The position numbers and the translations under genes are program-made. DNA of 64,000 nucleotides from Oleidesulfovibrio sp047973035 (lineage in GTDB: Bacteria > Desulfobacterota > Desulfovibrionia > Desulfovibrionales > Desulfovibrionaceae), in the NCBI RefSeq assembly GCF_047973035.1, contig NZ_JBKEBF010000018.1, positions 17,327 to 81,326 on the forward strand, given 5' to 3'. Shown in pieces: positions 9,142 to 17,757 of this stretch; within the stretch, counting starts at the first letter, position 1; every line of letters starts with the position of its first letter. The notes beneath the pieces are model-generated. The model ran no database searches and was not told where the DNA came from. It saw nothing but the letters and a program-made list of their open reading frames with translations.

Positions 9142-9822
9142 ATGAATCAGATTATTACTTCTGTTTCGCTTGCAATCTTATTGGTTACCGGACTGGTTGC
9201 ACCTTGTTTTGCAGCAGATACGGCTGCGCTCGTACAACGTATTGAAAGCCAGTCCCGTGCATTTAACACATTAAGCACAGACTTTACCCAGACTCTTAAA
9301 CACCAGCAGAGTGGTACAACTGAAACGCGTACTGGAACTATATCCTTTAAAAAGCCGCAGGCTCTGCGGTGGGAAACCACAGCCCCTTCAAAGGAGCTGA
9401 TTGTCATCAACGATGATGCAATCTGGAACTATCTCGTAGATGAAGAGGTTGTATACAAGTATCCTTTGGAAATGCTTAAAGATTCAAGTTCGATTCTGCG
9501 TTTTGTAACCGGACAAGGTGAGATTGAATCAGACTTTGAAGTAGAACATGAAGGAACAGAAGATGGATTGACCAAGCTTCATTTATACCCGTTCCGCCCT
9601 CAGCAGACACTGACGGAGGCGACTCTATGGGTAAACGAAACTGCTGAAATCCATAAAGTAATGATCGTCGACTTCTACGGTAACGAGAACACCCTGACTT
9701 TTTCCAACATGAAGTTTGACGCCCCTGTTACTGATAAAAAGTTTGCCTTTACTCCGCCCAAAGGAGTTGATCTTGAAGACAGGACATCTTCTACGGTAAT
9801 GGAAAAAAAATTGTTTCAGTAA
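9142..9822 (+). CDS. lolA: outer-membrane lipoprotein carrier protein LolA
   Basis: Periplasmic chaperone carrying lipoproteins from LolCDE to the outer membrane. The 226-residue protein has a Sec signal peptide (residues 1-24, cleavage after APCFA), then FNTLSTDFTQTLKHQ and KPQALRWETTAPSKELIV, the LolA core with its conserved tryptophan-containing strand. AAGGAAATCACAG precedes the ATG. It is probably in an operon with ftsK and ends at a long perfect hairpin. Confidence 0.94.
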   Translation: MNQIITSVSLAILLVTGLVAPCFAADTAALVQRIESQSRAFNTLSTDFTQTLKHQQSGTTETRTGTISFKKPQALRWETTAPSKELIVINDDAIWNYLVDEEVVYKYPLEMLKDSSSILRFVTGQGEIESDFEVEHEGTEDGLTKLHLYPFRPQQTLTEATLWVNETAEIHKVMIVDFYGNENTLTFSNMKFDAPVTDKKFAFTPPKGVDLEDRTSSTVMEKKLFQ

Positions 9823-9828
9823 TTCCAT

Positions 9829-9878
9829 AAGGCACTAAAAAAAGCCCTCTGAGTTCAGAGGGCTTTTTTTAGTGCCTT
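9829..9878. terminator. long perfect bidirectional terminator
   Basis: Two perfect 23-bp arms (9829-9851 and 9856-9878) with an AGTT loop. The core GCCCTCTG/CAGAGGGC has A- and T-runs on either side. It serves the convergent lolA and pseudouridine synthase genes and touches the latter's stop codon. Confidence 0.9.
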
Positions 9879-10767
9879 ACAAATCAACAGCTTTATAAAG
9901 AGCTGCCACTTCCGACCTTGAAAGCGAACGAACAGCGCCTTTCTCCAGATCATCCAGCAAGATGGGGCCCTGTTGAATACGTCTTAAAGAAAGCACGACA
10001 AGCCCAAAATCCCGACACATACGCCTGATCTGCCGATTGATGCCTTGAATCAAAGTCATTTCCAGCACAGCCCCTTGGGGGATGCTTTTTACCACCTCTA
10101 CCTGGACAGGTGCCAACTTTTCTCCTTCAGCAAGAGTCATCCCTTCGCGCATCACACGCAATGCATCCTGGGTCACATCTCCTCGTACGCGTATTGTATA
10201 TGTCTTGGGCAAATGCCATGAAGGATGAGTCAAGCGATGTGTAAGGGCGCCGTCATCAGTAAGCAAAAGCAAGCCTTCTGAAAAAAAATCCAGACGTCCT
10301 ACCGGAAAAAGTCGCATCTTTTTATAGCGGGCAGGAAGCAGGTCGATAACAGTTGTTCGCCCTTCCGGATCACTGGCAGTAGTAACCACCTCAACCGGCT
10401 TGTGCATTAAAAGGTAAGTATATGTTTTTGCGGTAGCCGCCTGCAAAGTAACAACTTTACCATTTACAGCCAGCTGGTCTTGTCCCGGAACAATTTTAAC
10501 ACCGGGCGTCCGAACAACATCACCATTTACAACTACTGCACCTTGCAAGATAAGCTCATCAGCAGCTCTGCGGGAACAAATACCCGCATCAGCCAACGCT
10601 TTATTAATCCTTACCGCGCTATCGCCAGAGCCATTTGACGCAACAGGTGAGGTACTACGAGGATGTGAAGACGTCTCGGGCGTCTTGCCGGCTCGACGAA
10701 CACTTTTCTTTTGTGCTGCGTTGCGCTGATGCGGTGAACGCTTTTCGTGACCAGAACGTTTATTCAT
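9877..10767 (-). CDS. RsuA/RluB-family 23S/16S rRNA pseudouridine synthase
   Basis: Enzyme isomerising a uridine in rRNA to pseudouridine. The 296-residue protein has a basic, low-complexity N extension (1-50), an S4 RNA-binding domain (about 52-100, VRINKALADAGICSRRAADELI) and the catalytic domain with GRLDFFSEGLLLLTDDG, nucleophile Asp160, then GINRQIRRMCRDFG. The RluB subgroup (23S U2605) is the likeliest, but RluB, RluE, RluF and RsuA cannot be separated by eye. Confidence 0.9.
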   Translation of the reverse strand: MNKRSGHEKRSPHQRNAAQKKSVRRAGKTPETSSHPRSTSPVASNGSGDSAVRINKALADAGICSRRAADELILQGAVVVNGDVVRTPGVKIVPGQDQLAVNGKVVTLQAATAKTYTYLLMHKPVEVVTTASDPEGRTTVIDLLPARYKKMRLFPVGRLDFFSEGLLLLTDDGALTHRLTHPSWHLPKTYTIRVRGDVTQDALRVMREGMTLAEGEKLAPVQVEVVKSIPQGAVLEMTLIQGINRQIRRMCRDFGLVVLSLRRIQQGPILLDDLEKGAVRSLSRSEVAALYKAVDL

Positions 10768-10802
10768 GAATACTTCAAGTACAACTTTATGTTTAGTGTT
10801 TT

Positions 10803-11414
10803 TTAAGGCCGGATGACCTTTGTTGCAAGCTGCAAGCTGGTTACAACGTCCAGCATATTGGTAGTGCCTCCAACTTTTTTAGAAGCCAGCAAGCCGAAAT
10901 GCTCAAGACAAGTCCCGCATACAAGAATCTCCACACCGGAGTTTTCAAGCCCCGAAAGCTCATCCACGACATGACTACCTTCAGCTGCAAGTTTTACAGC
11001 ACCGTTCAGCATTATAATACGCCAGAGAGTTTCCCCGAGTTCGGGTAGGGTAAGCAGAAAATTCTTCATCAACTTTCCACCCAGAACATCATCGCCGGAA
11101 CCGATAACGTCAGTGGTCAACAGCAGAACCGTTCTATCCGAAAAGGACCGGACAACGTGGTCAGTCATGACTTCACAAACTTCGCAGGGCACAGTATCTT
11201 CAAGTGTCGCTTTAAGTTTCCAGATATTATTTGAAGCTTCAGCATTCACAGAGTAGCCACGAGAAGCCAAGAATCTGGAAACATTCTCCTTTGCAGCATC
11301 ATTATCTACAATTACAGAGAGTTGCGAGGGAGACTGAGCATCAAGACATTCTTTACATTTCAGCACAGGCTGAGGGCAGGGAAGGCTCTGGCAGTTCAGT
11401 TCAATTTCTGGCAT
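10803..11414 (-). CDS. yedF: YedF-type sulfurtransferase-like selenium metabolism protein
   Basis: The 203-residue protein joins an N-terminal TusA-like domain (about 1-75) with LPCPQPVLKCKE, where Cys13 is the expected persulfide/selenide cysteine, to a C-terminal DsrE-like domain containing EILVCGTCLEHFG. This layout matches the family linked to selenium metabolism in selenocysteine-using anaerobes, which suits a sulfate reducer with selenoproteins. The exact reaction of the family is not settled. Divergent from msbA. Confidence 0.88.
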   Translation of the reverse strand: MPEIELNCQSLPCPQPVLKCKECLDAQSPSQLSVIVDNDAAKENVSRFLASRGYSVNAEASNNIWKLKATLEDTVPCEVCEVMTDHVVRSFSDRTVLLLTTDVIGSGDDVLGGKLMKNFLLTLPELGETLWRIIMLNGAVKLAAEGSHVVDELSGLENSGVEILVCGTCLEHFGLLASKKVGGTTNMLDVVTSLQLATKVIRP

Positions 11415-11544
11415 TATGCGGCTCCTGTTTGGGTACGAAAAAGAAATTCAAAGCGCGTATCAGTTTGCAACCTACGCGCAGTCAGACGATATTGACGATA
11501 ATAACTGCAAAAAGCAACGGCTGACTACAGCCTTACGGATATCA

Positions 11545-13380
11545 ATGTCTAAAGAATCTAACAAAGCTGCTGACAAAAAAGCGGTACAACAATCTGAAAG
11601 CCGCCGCCTTTTTGTTCGAATTGTTGGCTATTTTACTCCTTACAAACTGCATTTTTTCTTTGCAATATTAGGCATGCTTGCAGTCGCGGCCTGCACCGGT
11701 GCTGCAGCTTACCTTGTAAAACCTGCACTGGATGATATTTTCATCCGCAAAGACGAAACAATGCTGATGCTTATCCCCGTAGCATATATCGTCATTATTA
11801 CTATCAAAGGAATCGGGCGATATATACAGAACTACTTTATGCGCTACTGCGGGTTAATGGTGCTTGAGCGCCTGAGGAACGAGCTGTACGAAAAAATAAT
11901 CTGCCTTCCCACACGGTTTTATGAGGAAAACCAGGTCGGAATGCTTATGTCGCGCATCATTAATGATGTAATGCTCATTCGGGCCAGCTTGCCTTCTGTG
12001 GTAATGATTGTCCGGCAGGTAATCACCATGGTTACTTTGATCGGCGTTGTATTCTACCAAGATTGGTTTCTAGCCATCTGGGCTGTTCTTGTTCTACCGC
12101 TGGCAGCGCTGCCTTTTATGTACTTCGGTCGCAAGCTCAGAAAACTGGGAAGACGCAACCAAAGCAAGGTCTCTGATATCTCTGTTTTTCTGCAAGAGAT
12201 TTTCAGCGGAATCAGAGTGGTAAAGGCTTTTGCCACTGAAAAAAAAGAAGCAGTGCGCTTTAAAAAAGAAAATGATCGTCTAGTAAAAATAGCGATAAAA
12301 GAAACAATATTCAGTGAGCTTTCCTCTCCGGTTATGGAGCTTGTAGGCGCACTGGGCATCGGCCTTGTCATCTGGTACGGCGGCAAGCAGGTCATCGACG
12401 GGGCCTCAACCCCCGGTACTTTCTTCTCATTTGTTGCAGCGCTTGTCATGCTGTACGACCCTGTCAAGCGCCTGAATTCTGCGAACATGGACATACAGCG
12501 CGCTTTGGCCGGGGCAGAGCGGGTATTTGAAATTCTTGATTCAAAAGAGATCACAGTCGAAAAAGACGGAACAATTCCCTTTGACGGCAATTTTGAAGAA
12601 ATCCGCTTCGAAAATCTGACATTCCAGTACGCCGGATGCGCAACTCCTGCACTCGACAACGTAGACCTGACCGTCAAAAAAGGCGAAAGAGTGGCAATAG
12701 TCGGTCCCAGCGGTGCGGGCAAGACTACGTTTGTAAACCTCATCCCGCGCTTTTATGAACAAAGCCAAGGACGTATTCTGCTGAATGGAGTTGATATCCG
12801 CGACTACACGCTTGCAAGCTTACGCCGCAACGTCGCCATGGTTTCGCAAGACTCTTTCCTGTTCAACATTCCTGTAAGCCAAAACATTGCTTACGGAATG
12901 GAACAAACAACGGATGAAGATATACACGAAGCAGCCCGTGCTGCATACGCACACGACTTCATTCTGCAGCTGACGAATGGCTATGACACAGTAATCGGCG
13001 AACGCGGAGTAAAGTTGTCAGGCGGACAAAAACAGCGCCTTACCATTGCCCGGGCAATTCTTAAAAATGCGCCTCTGCTTATTCTGGACGAAGCGACCAG
13101 TGCGCTTGATTCCGAATCTGAACAAATCGTTCAGAAAGCACTTGAAAACCTCATGGCAAAACGAACCAGCATTGTCATCGCCCACAGGCTTTCTACCATT
13201 CTGGGCGCCGACAGAATTCTGGTAATGGAAAAAGGGAAAATAGTATCGCAAGGCAGCCATGAGCTGCTGCTGGGCCAATGCTCCCTGTACACCCGTCTTT
13301 ACAACATGCAGTTCCAGACAGAGCATACAACCGAGGAAGGCAGCAACAGCTGCAAATCCAGTGAACTGGAAAAGGCGTAA
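11545..13380 (+). CDS. msbA: lipid A/phospholipid flippase ABC transporter MsbA
   Basis: Homodimeric inner-membrane exporter flipping lipid A-core to the periplasmic leaflet. About 611 residues: six membrane helices, then the nucleotide-binding domain with Walker A GPSGAGKTT, signature LSGGQKQR, Walker B LLILDEATSALD and H-loop IAHRLSTI. The frame is open back to 11416, but that would collide with the divergent yedF start, so ATG at 11545 (MSKESNKAADKK) is preferred. Two acyltransferase genes follow with almost no gaps, forming an outer-membrane lipid cluster. Confidence 0.93.
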   Translation: MSKESNKAADKKAVQQSESRRLFVRIVGYFTPYKLHFFFAILGMLAVAACTGAAAYLVKPALDDIFIRKDETMLMLIPVAYIVIITIKGIGRYIQNYFMRYCGLMVLERLRNELYEKIICLPTRFYEENQVGMLMSRIINDVMLIRASLPSVVMIVRQVITMVTLIGVVFYQDWFLAIWAVLVLPLAALPFMYFGRKLRKLGRRNQSKVSDISVFLQEIFSGIRVVKAFATEKKEAVRFKKENDRLVKIAIKETIFSELSSPVMELVGALGIGLVIWYGGKQVIDGASTPGTFFSFVAALVMLYDPVKRLNSANMDIQRALAGAERVFEILDSKEITVEKDGTIPFDGNFEEIRFENLTFQYAGCATPALDNVDLTVKKGERVAIVGPSGAGKTTFVNLIPRFYEQSQGRILLNGVDIRDYTLASLRRNVAMVSQDSFLFNIPVSQNIAYGMEQTTDEDIHEAARAAYAHDFILQLTNGYDTVIGERGVKLSGGQKQRLTIARAILKNAPLLILDEATSALDSESEQIVQKALENLMAKRTSIVIAHRLSTILGADRILVMEKGKIVSQGSHELLLGQCSLYTRLYNMQFQTEHTTEEGSNSCKSSELEKA

Positions 13381-13381
13381 C

Positions 13382-14014
13382 ATGAAAATCAGCCCATCCT
13401 TGGTATGCCCGCCACTTTATGGTCTCTACAAGGCCTGGTGCTCAACGTTGCACTACAACGAGTCAGGAAGAGAAGAAATAGACGCGCTATGGGCCCGCAA
13501 AGAGCCAATGGTCTTTGCCCTGTGGCACGACGAGCTTTTTCCTCTTATGCATGTTAAGCGCGACCTTGCAATTGTCACCGTTGTCAGCCAAAGCCAAGAC
13601 GGGGAATACTTGGCTGGCGTACTTTCGCGGCTTGGACTGCATACAGCCAGAGGGTCCAGCTCCAGAGGCGGAGTGAAGGCTTTGCTTCAAGCCTCCAGAA
13701 TGATGCGCAACCAGGGCCTTTGCGGCTGCATCACAGTAGACGGACCGCGTGGCCCTCGCCATAAAGTAAAAGAGGGCGCGATATTCCTTGCACAACGAAC
13801 ACCTGCCCATGTTGTCCCTGTAAGAATTTTAATGGCCAACTCGAAGAAGTTTGAAAAAGCCTGGGACAAATTCCAGTTGCCGCTACCGTTCAGTGACATC
13901 CACATTCACTATGGCAAGCCGTATACGCTTGAAGCAAACTCGCTCGAAGCTGAAGAAGTCACCCGCGAAGTCGGAGTCCTTCAAAACAAACTAGATGCGC
14001 TCGGAAAGGCATAA
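13382..14014 (+). CDS. DUF374-family lysophospholipid/lipid acyltransferase
   Basis: Probable membrane-associated acyltransferase. The 210-residue protein has a WHDELFPL motif (catalytic His and acid of the HX4D class), then SQSQDGEYLAGVLSRLG, TARGSSSRGG and ITVDGPRGPRHKVKEG, the DUF374 pattern. It lies 1 bp after msbA and directly against the lpxL-like gene, suggesting a role in lipid A or glycerophospholipid acylation. ATG at 13382 was preferred to an in-frame ATG at 13259 inside msbA. Confidence 0.88.
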   Translation: MKISPSLVCPPLYGLYKAWCSTLHYNESGREEIDALWARKEPMVFALWHDELFPLMHVKRDLAIVTVVSQSQDGEYLAGVLSRLGLHTARGSSSRGGVKALLQASRMMRNQGLCGCITVDGPRGPRHKVKEGAIFLAQRTPAHVVPVRILMANSKKFEKAWDKFQLPLPFSDIHIHYGKPYTLEANSLEAEEVTREVGVLQNKLDALGKA

Positions 14015-14893
14015 ATGACAAGCATTGCAGCAAAAAGCGTACTGAAGTTAGGGGAAATCATTACTTCCCGACAAATCGAAGCATTGGGTAGAGGGCTTGG
14101 CTCGTTATTTTGGCTGACTTTAAAAAGCCGCAGAGAGCTGGCGATAGAGAACATCCATAAACGGCTGGATGTTCCGAAAGAAAAAGCAGTTGTTATTGCT
14201 AAGGAAAGTTTTTCCAGCAACTGCCAATCATTCCTTGAAATATTACTCAACCCCACAGCCAAAAAAGAACTTAAAGAGCGTCTGATCATAGACAACGCAC
14301 ACTATCTGGCAGAGGCGATTGCTGCAGAAAGGCCCGTGGTGGGCATTACGGCCCATTTAGGTGCATGGGAACTGCTCACAGGCTGCCTTTCAATATACGC
14401 TCCCGCGGATCGCGAGCAGCTTGTAGTTATGCGCAAGCAAAAAAACAAAACATTACAGAACATTATATGCTCATTACGAGGAGCTAATAATATAAGGATA
14501 GTAGAGCACAGAAACGCAGTTCGTCCCATCCTTAAGGCATTAAAAAACAATGCGATAGCGTGTTTTCTTGCCGACCATAACTGTAGCCGCTCTGAAGCTA
14601 TCTTCCTTCCTTTTCTGGGGAAGCTGGCAGCAGTAAACCGCGGACCCGCATTATTGGCAACCAGAGCAAACGCGCTTGTTCTGACGGTATTTCTGACTCG
14701 ACAGCCAGATGGCCGACTTGTTTTCCATTGTCATAAACCCATTGATACAGCCAAACTTGAAGGCACCACAGAAGAACGTATCAGACTGGTTGCAGAGTAT
14801 TACACAAAAAATATTGAAGAGTTCGTCAGAAAGTATCCGGAGCAATGGTTCTGGATGCACAAACGCTGGAAAACACGCCCAGAGCACGAGTGA
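14015..14893 (+). CDS. lipid A biosynthesis acyltransferase (LpxL/HtrB family)
   Basis: Inner-membrane enzyme adding a secondary acyl chain to lipid A. The 292-residue protein has VVGITAHLGAWELL with the HX4E catalytic pair (His-Glu), ACFLADHNC, and IFLPFLGKLAAVNRGPALLA, as in LpxL/LpxM. Its ATG abuts the TAA of the DUF374 gene. A terminator follows at 14932. Which acyl position it modifies cannot be told. Confidence 0.9.
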   Translation: MTSIAAKSVLKLGEIITSRQIEALGRGLGSLFWLTLKSRRELAIENIHKRLDVPKEKAVVIAKESFSSNCQSFLEILLNPTAKKELKERLIIDNAHYLAEAIAAERPVVGITAHLGAWELLTGCLSIYAPADREQLVVMRKQKNKTLQNIICSLRGANNIRIVEHRNAVRPILKALKNNAIACFLADHNCSRSEAIFLPFLGKLAAVNRGPALLATRANALVLTVFLTRQPDGRLVFHCHKPIDTAKLEGTTEERIRLVAEYYTKNIEEFVRKYPEQWFWMHKRWKTRPEHE

Positions 14894-14931
14894 ACGTAAA
14901 GTCGACCCCATAAGCCGTAAAAAAGCATCAA

Positions 14932-14965
14932 GCCCGTCAGATTGAATATTTGACGGGCATTTTTA
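14932..14965 (+). terminator. terminator of the msbA cluster
   Basis: GCCCGTCA and TGACGGGC arms with an 11-nt loop, followed by ATTTTTAA, 38 bp after the acyltransferase stop. Confidence 0.82.
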
Positions 14966-15477
14966 ATGCCCAGCATCCATTAAAAAACAAGACCGCAGAG
15001 CAGCGTTAAGCCGAAAGCTTATCGATTGTTTCGCGAATTCATAAAAACACACAATATACTGAATTTAAATCATCTCTCATGTTCAAAAGTTAACATAATT
15101 TACATTATGAGACATTATCAAAAATATATCTCTCCCTTAAACTTCCCCTTGAAACCAACAATTCAACGCCACAACTTCCTTCTTAAAAACGTCCAACCTG
15201 CAGACTGTCTTTCAGCTTCAAATAAGAATAATGCGGCTCTTCCGTTTTCATCACACTTCGTCTCTTTTCCCCTAACGCCCCTGTAGCTATTCTGGTCGCA
15301 TTGCCTCAGATTCAATTTTCAGCCCCTGAATATAAAAAACCGGACAAAGCTTCAGCCTTCACACTTAGAGCGCTGGAAGTTTGATAAAAGCCAAATACGC
15401 ACTTCCTTTCCAACAACCATCTTCACTAAGAATGCCTTTCGTCTCATTCTGCACAGCTGAAAAACAACTCTGGGCAC
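14966..15477. other. long A+T-rich intergenic stretch without a convincing gene
   Basis: About 510 bp between two terminators. The only frame over 80 codons (15026-15286, plus) has no ribosome-binding site and an unremarkable composition. No tRNA-like fold or clear repeat was seen. It could hide a small RNA or the remains of a lost gene. Confidence 0.4.
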
Positions 15478-15508
15478 AAAAAAGCCCGTGATCAAAATGA
15501 TCACGGGT
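15478..15508 (-). terminator. terminator of the dapL-folK-PP0621 operon
   Basis: Perfect 10-bp arms CCCGTGATCA/TGATCACGGG with a 3-nt loop; on the minus strand they are followed by CTTTTTTG. Confidence 0.85.
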
Positions 15509-15532
15509 TCTGAAATACTCAGTTGTAGCGAG

Positions 15533-15829
15533 TTAATCTGCATCATGCTTGGCAGCTTCGGGAATTTCCCTTCCGCCACCTTGCAACTGCTCCAGAAACT
15601 TATCGCGGCAATCATAGCTGCAAAAGCGGTGAATAGTCTCGCCGTCGCGTACGCTAATGCCCCCATCTTTTTCAACATAGGCGCCGCAAATCGGGTCTTT
15701 AACCATTTCACCCGCTGCGTACATACGCTCTTTTTCTTTTTCACCATCTTTAGACTTGCGCTTCTGGTCGTTTGTCAGCATGCGAAACAACAGATAGCCA
15801 GCAACGATGATGATCAACCACTTTAGCAT
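15533..15829 (-). CDS. PP0621-type membrane protein with YHS-like metal-binding motif
   Basis: The 98-residue protein has one N-terminal membrane helix (MLKWLIIIVAGYLLFRML), a lysine-rich linker, then a cytoplasmic segment MVKDPICGAYV...RFCSYDCRDKF. The paired cysteines (C-x-n-C-x3-C) resemble YHS/TRASH metal-binding domains and the PP0621 family. Last gene of the operon with folK and dapL. Function unknown; metal sensing or binding is only a suggestion. Confidence 0.75.
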   Translation of the reverse strand: MLKWLIIIVAGYLLFRMLTNDQKRKSKDGEKEKERMYAAGEMVKDPICGAYVEKDGGISVRDGETIHRFCSYDCRDKFLEQLQGGGREIPEAAKHDAD

Positions 15830-15853
15830 TTATGACCCCTCTTCTTGGTGCAG

Positions 15854-16387
15854 TTATTGCCAGATGCAGTCGCCCTCGACACGAAATTCCAACCGTTCAA
15901 GTGAGTCCAGAACGTCAGCGCGTATTATAACACCATCGCCCTGCTCTTGTGGTTCCACAAAAACATCTAACAGCGGAACCAGCACGAACGCCCTCTGCCA
16001 CATCCTTGGATGCGGTAACGTAATCAACTCACTATCAGATTGCGTTGCACCGTACAACAACAGGTCAATATCGATCACTCTGGGACCAAACCGGGCAGCC
16101 GGCGTACTAACGTCCCGAACCCGCCCTAATTCAGCTTCGCAGGAAAGCAGCGCAGTCATCAACTCTTCCGCCGAGTAGCCTTGGCAACTACAACGGATAA
16201 CCTGATTGGCAAACCACTCCTGATCTTTATTTTCCTGAGGCTCAGTACGGTAAACTGAGGAACCTGCCTCAACACAAACTCCAGATAAGGCTGCAACAGC
16301 AGCTGCAGCCTTATCCAGATTATTCACAGTATCACCTTGGTTTGAACCAAGGCAGATATACGCTATTTCAGATTTGCGATGCGGGAT
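15854..16387 (-). CDS. folK: 2-amino-4-hydroxy-6-hydroxymethyldihydropteridine diphosphokinase
   Basis: Folate-pathway kinase transferring pyrophosphate from ATP to 6-hydroxymethyl-dihydropterin. GPRVIDIDLLLYG and LPHPRMWQRAFVLVPL are diagnostic. The essential N-terminal strand AYICLGSNQGD is encoded at about 16337-16363, upstream of the first conventional start (GTG at 16327, with AAGGTGA before it). No ATG, GTG, TTG or CTG lies between the upstream in-frame stop near 16406 and 16330. The coordinates use an ATC at 16387 preceded by GGAGGA at 6 nt, giving 177 residues and a 25-bp overlap with dapL. This start is a hypothesis (see findings). Confidence 0.85.
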   Translation of the reverse strand: MPHRKSEIAYICLGSNQGDTVNNLDKAAAAVAALSGVCVEAGSSVYRTEPQENKDQEWFANQVIRCSCQGYSAEELMTALLSCEAELGRVRDVSTPAARFGPRVIDIDLLLYGATQSDSELITLPHPRMWQRAFVLVPLLDVFVEPQEQGDGVIIRADVLDSLERLEFRVEGDCIWQ

Positions 16388-17532
16388 ACCGCTTCCTCCA
16401 GCCTTTCATCGTTTACAGTCAACGAAATACGGAAGTAGCCTTCGCCTGCATCACCGAAGCCGTTACCAGGCGTCATAACTACGCCGGTTTCCTGCAACAC
16501 TCGGGTAACAAACTCAGAGGAAGTGTATCCTTCGGGTACGTTTGCCCACACATACAAAGAAGCCTCCGGCACACGGCAAGTAATGCCCACCTTCTGCAGA
16601 GCGTTGACTACAGTGTCACGGCGCTTACGGTATATTTCGCGAATTTCGGCAAGGAAGTCATCGCCGTCACGCAGGGCGACAATAGCGGCTTCCTGAACAG
16701 CCTGAAACGCACCGGAATCAGTATTTTCCTTAACTTTGCCAAGACCGGCAACAAGCGAAGGATTACCGACTGCCATAGCAATACGCCAGCCAGTCATATT
16801 AAAAGGCTTGGACAACGAGTTGAACTCGATGGCCACGTCTTTTGCTCCGTCGATTTCCATAATGGAAAGCGGACGGTTATCTTCATTATAATACATCTCG
16901 GTGTACGCCGCATCGTGTACCACGATAACTTCGTACTTTTTGGCAATGGCAATCAACTTTTCAAAGAAGCTGCGCGGAGCCATAGCCGCTGTGGGGTTAT
17001 TCGGGTAGTTGACGAAAATGCAGCGGGCCTTCTTCCATGTTTCCTCATCAACGGAGTCAAGGTCGGGCAGGAAGTCATTTTCTTCAAGCAGAGGCAGCTC
17101 TTTAACCACACCGCCCACAAAGCGTGATGCAATGGCGTACACGGGATAGCAAGGCGGGCACACCAGTACCAAATCACCAGGGTTTACAAATGCGGTTGGG
17201 AAGTGGGCAATGCCCTCTTTCGAACCGATCAGCGTAAGCACTTCGGTTTTAGGATCAAGATCGACAGCGTAGCGACGCTTGTACCAGTTGGCCACTTCCT
17301 GACGGAAGGTCAGCATGCCTACATAAGACGGATACTGATGGTTAGCAGGACGCTCCGCAGCTTCCTGCAGCGCCTTGATAACAAAATCGGGCGTCGGAAG
17401 GTCAGGATCGCCGATACCAAGGCTGATGATATCAACCCCACGTGCAGCAACCTCTGCCTTTACCTTATCAATCTGTGCAAACAGATACGGAGGAAGCGTT
17501 GCAAGCCTGTCGGCGAGAGTAAACTGGGTCAT
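16363..17532 (-). CDS. dapL: LL-diaminopimelate aminotransferase
   Basis: PLP enzyme making LL-diaminopimelate directly from tetrahydrodipicolinate, the short lysine/peptidoglycan route. The 389-residue fold-type I aminotransferase has GIGDPDLPTPDFV, NYPNNPTAAMAP, HDAAYTEMYY and the PLP-lysine motif SLSKPFNMTGWR; the last two match DapL better than AspAT. The product feeds the decarboxylase encoded at 26951. First gene of an operon with folK and a PP0621-type gene. Confidence 0.9.
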   Translation of the reverse strand: MTQFTLADRLATLPPYLFAQIDKVKAEVAARGVDIISLGIGDPDLPTPDFVIKALQEAAERPANHQYPSYVGMLTFRQEVANWYKRRYAVDLDPKTEVLTLIGSKEGIAHFPTAFVNPGDLVLVCPPCYPVYAIASRFVGGVVKELPLLEENDFLPDLDSVDEETWKKARCIFVNYPNNPTAAMAPRSFFEKLIAIAKKYEVIVVHDAAYTEMYYNEDNRPLSIMEIDGAKDVAIEFNSLSKPFNMTGWRIAMAVGNPSLVAGLGKVKENTDSGAFQAVQEAAIVALRDGDDFLAEIREIYRKRRDTVVNALQKVGITCRVPEASLYVWANVPEGYTSSEFVTRVLQETGVVMTPGNGFGDAGEGYFRISLTVNDERLEEAVSRIANLK

Positions 17533-17757
17533 TCGATTGTCTCCTTGGGATTTTCATCCCTGCCGGTATAGCAAGGCTCTGCCATAAGCCTTGATTATTT
17601 AATACAGCCGGAACACTTCATCTGCGTTCCGGCAGAGTCTGACGAAAATACCGATTGTCGTTACGAGAGTCAATTTTTAGCTCTTGTTACGAATCAGAGG
17701 CCTGTGTACTATTCTTAAAACATCTCTTCAATCAAGAATATTACACACTGCTCTCAT

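Noticed and set aside
12054..12743. 229-codon minus-strand frame
   Set aside because: Lies wholly antisense to msbA, is low-complexity and serine-rich, and has no ribosome-binding site.
15026..15286. 86-codon plus-strand frame in an intergenic gap
   Set aside because: No ribosome-binding site, unremarkable residue pattern and no neighbour coupling; treated as non-coding.
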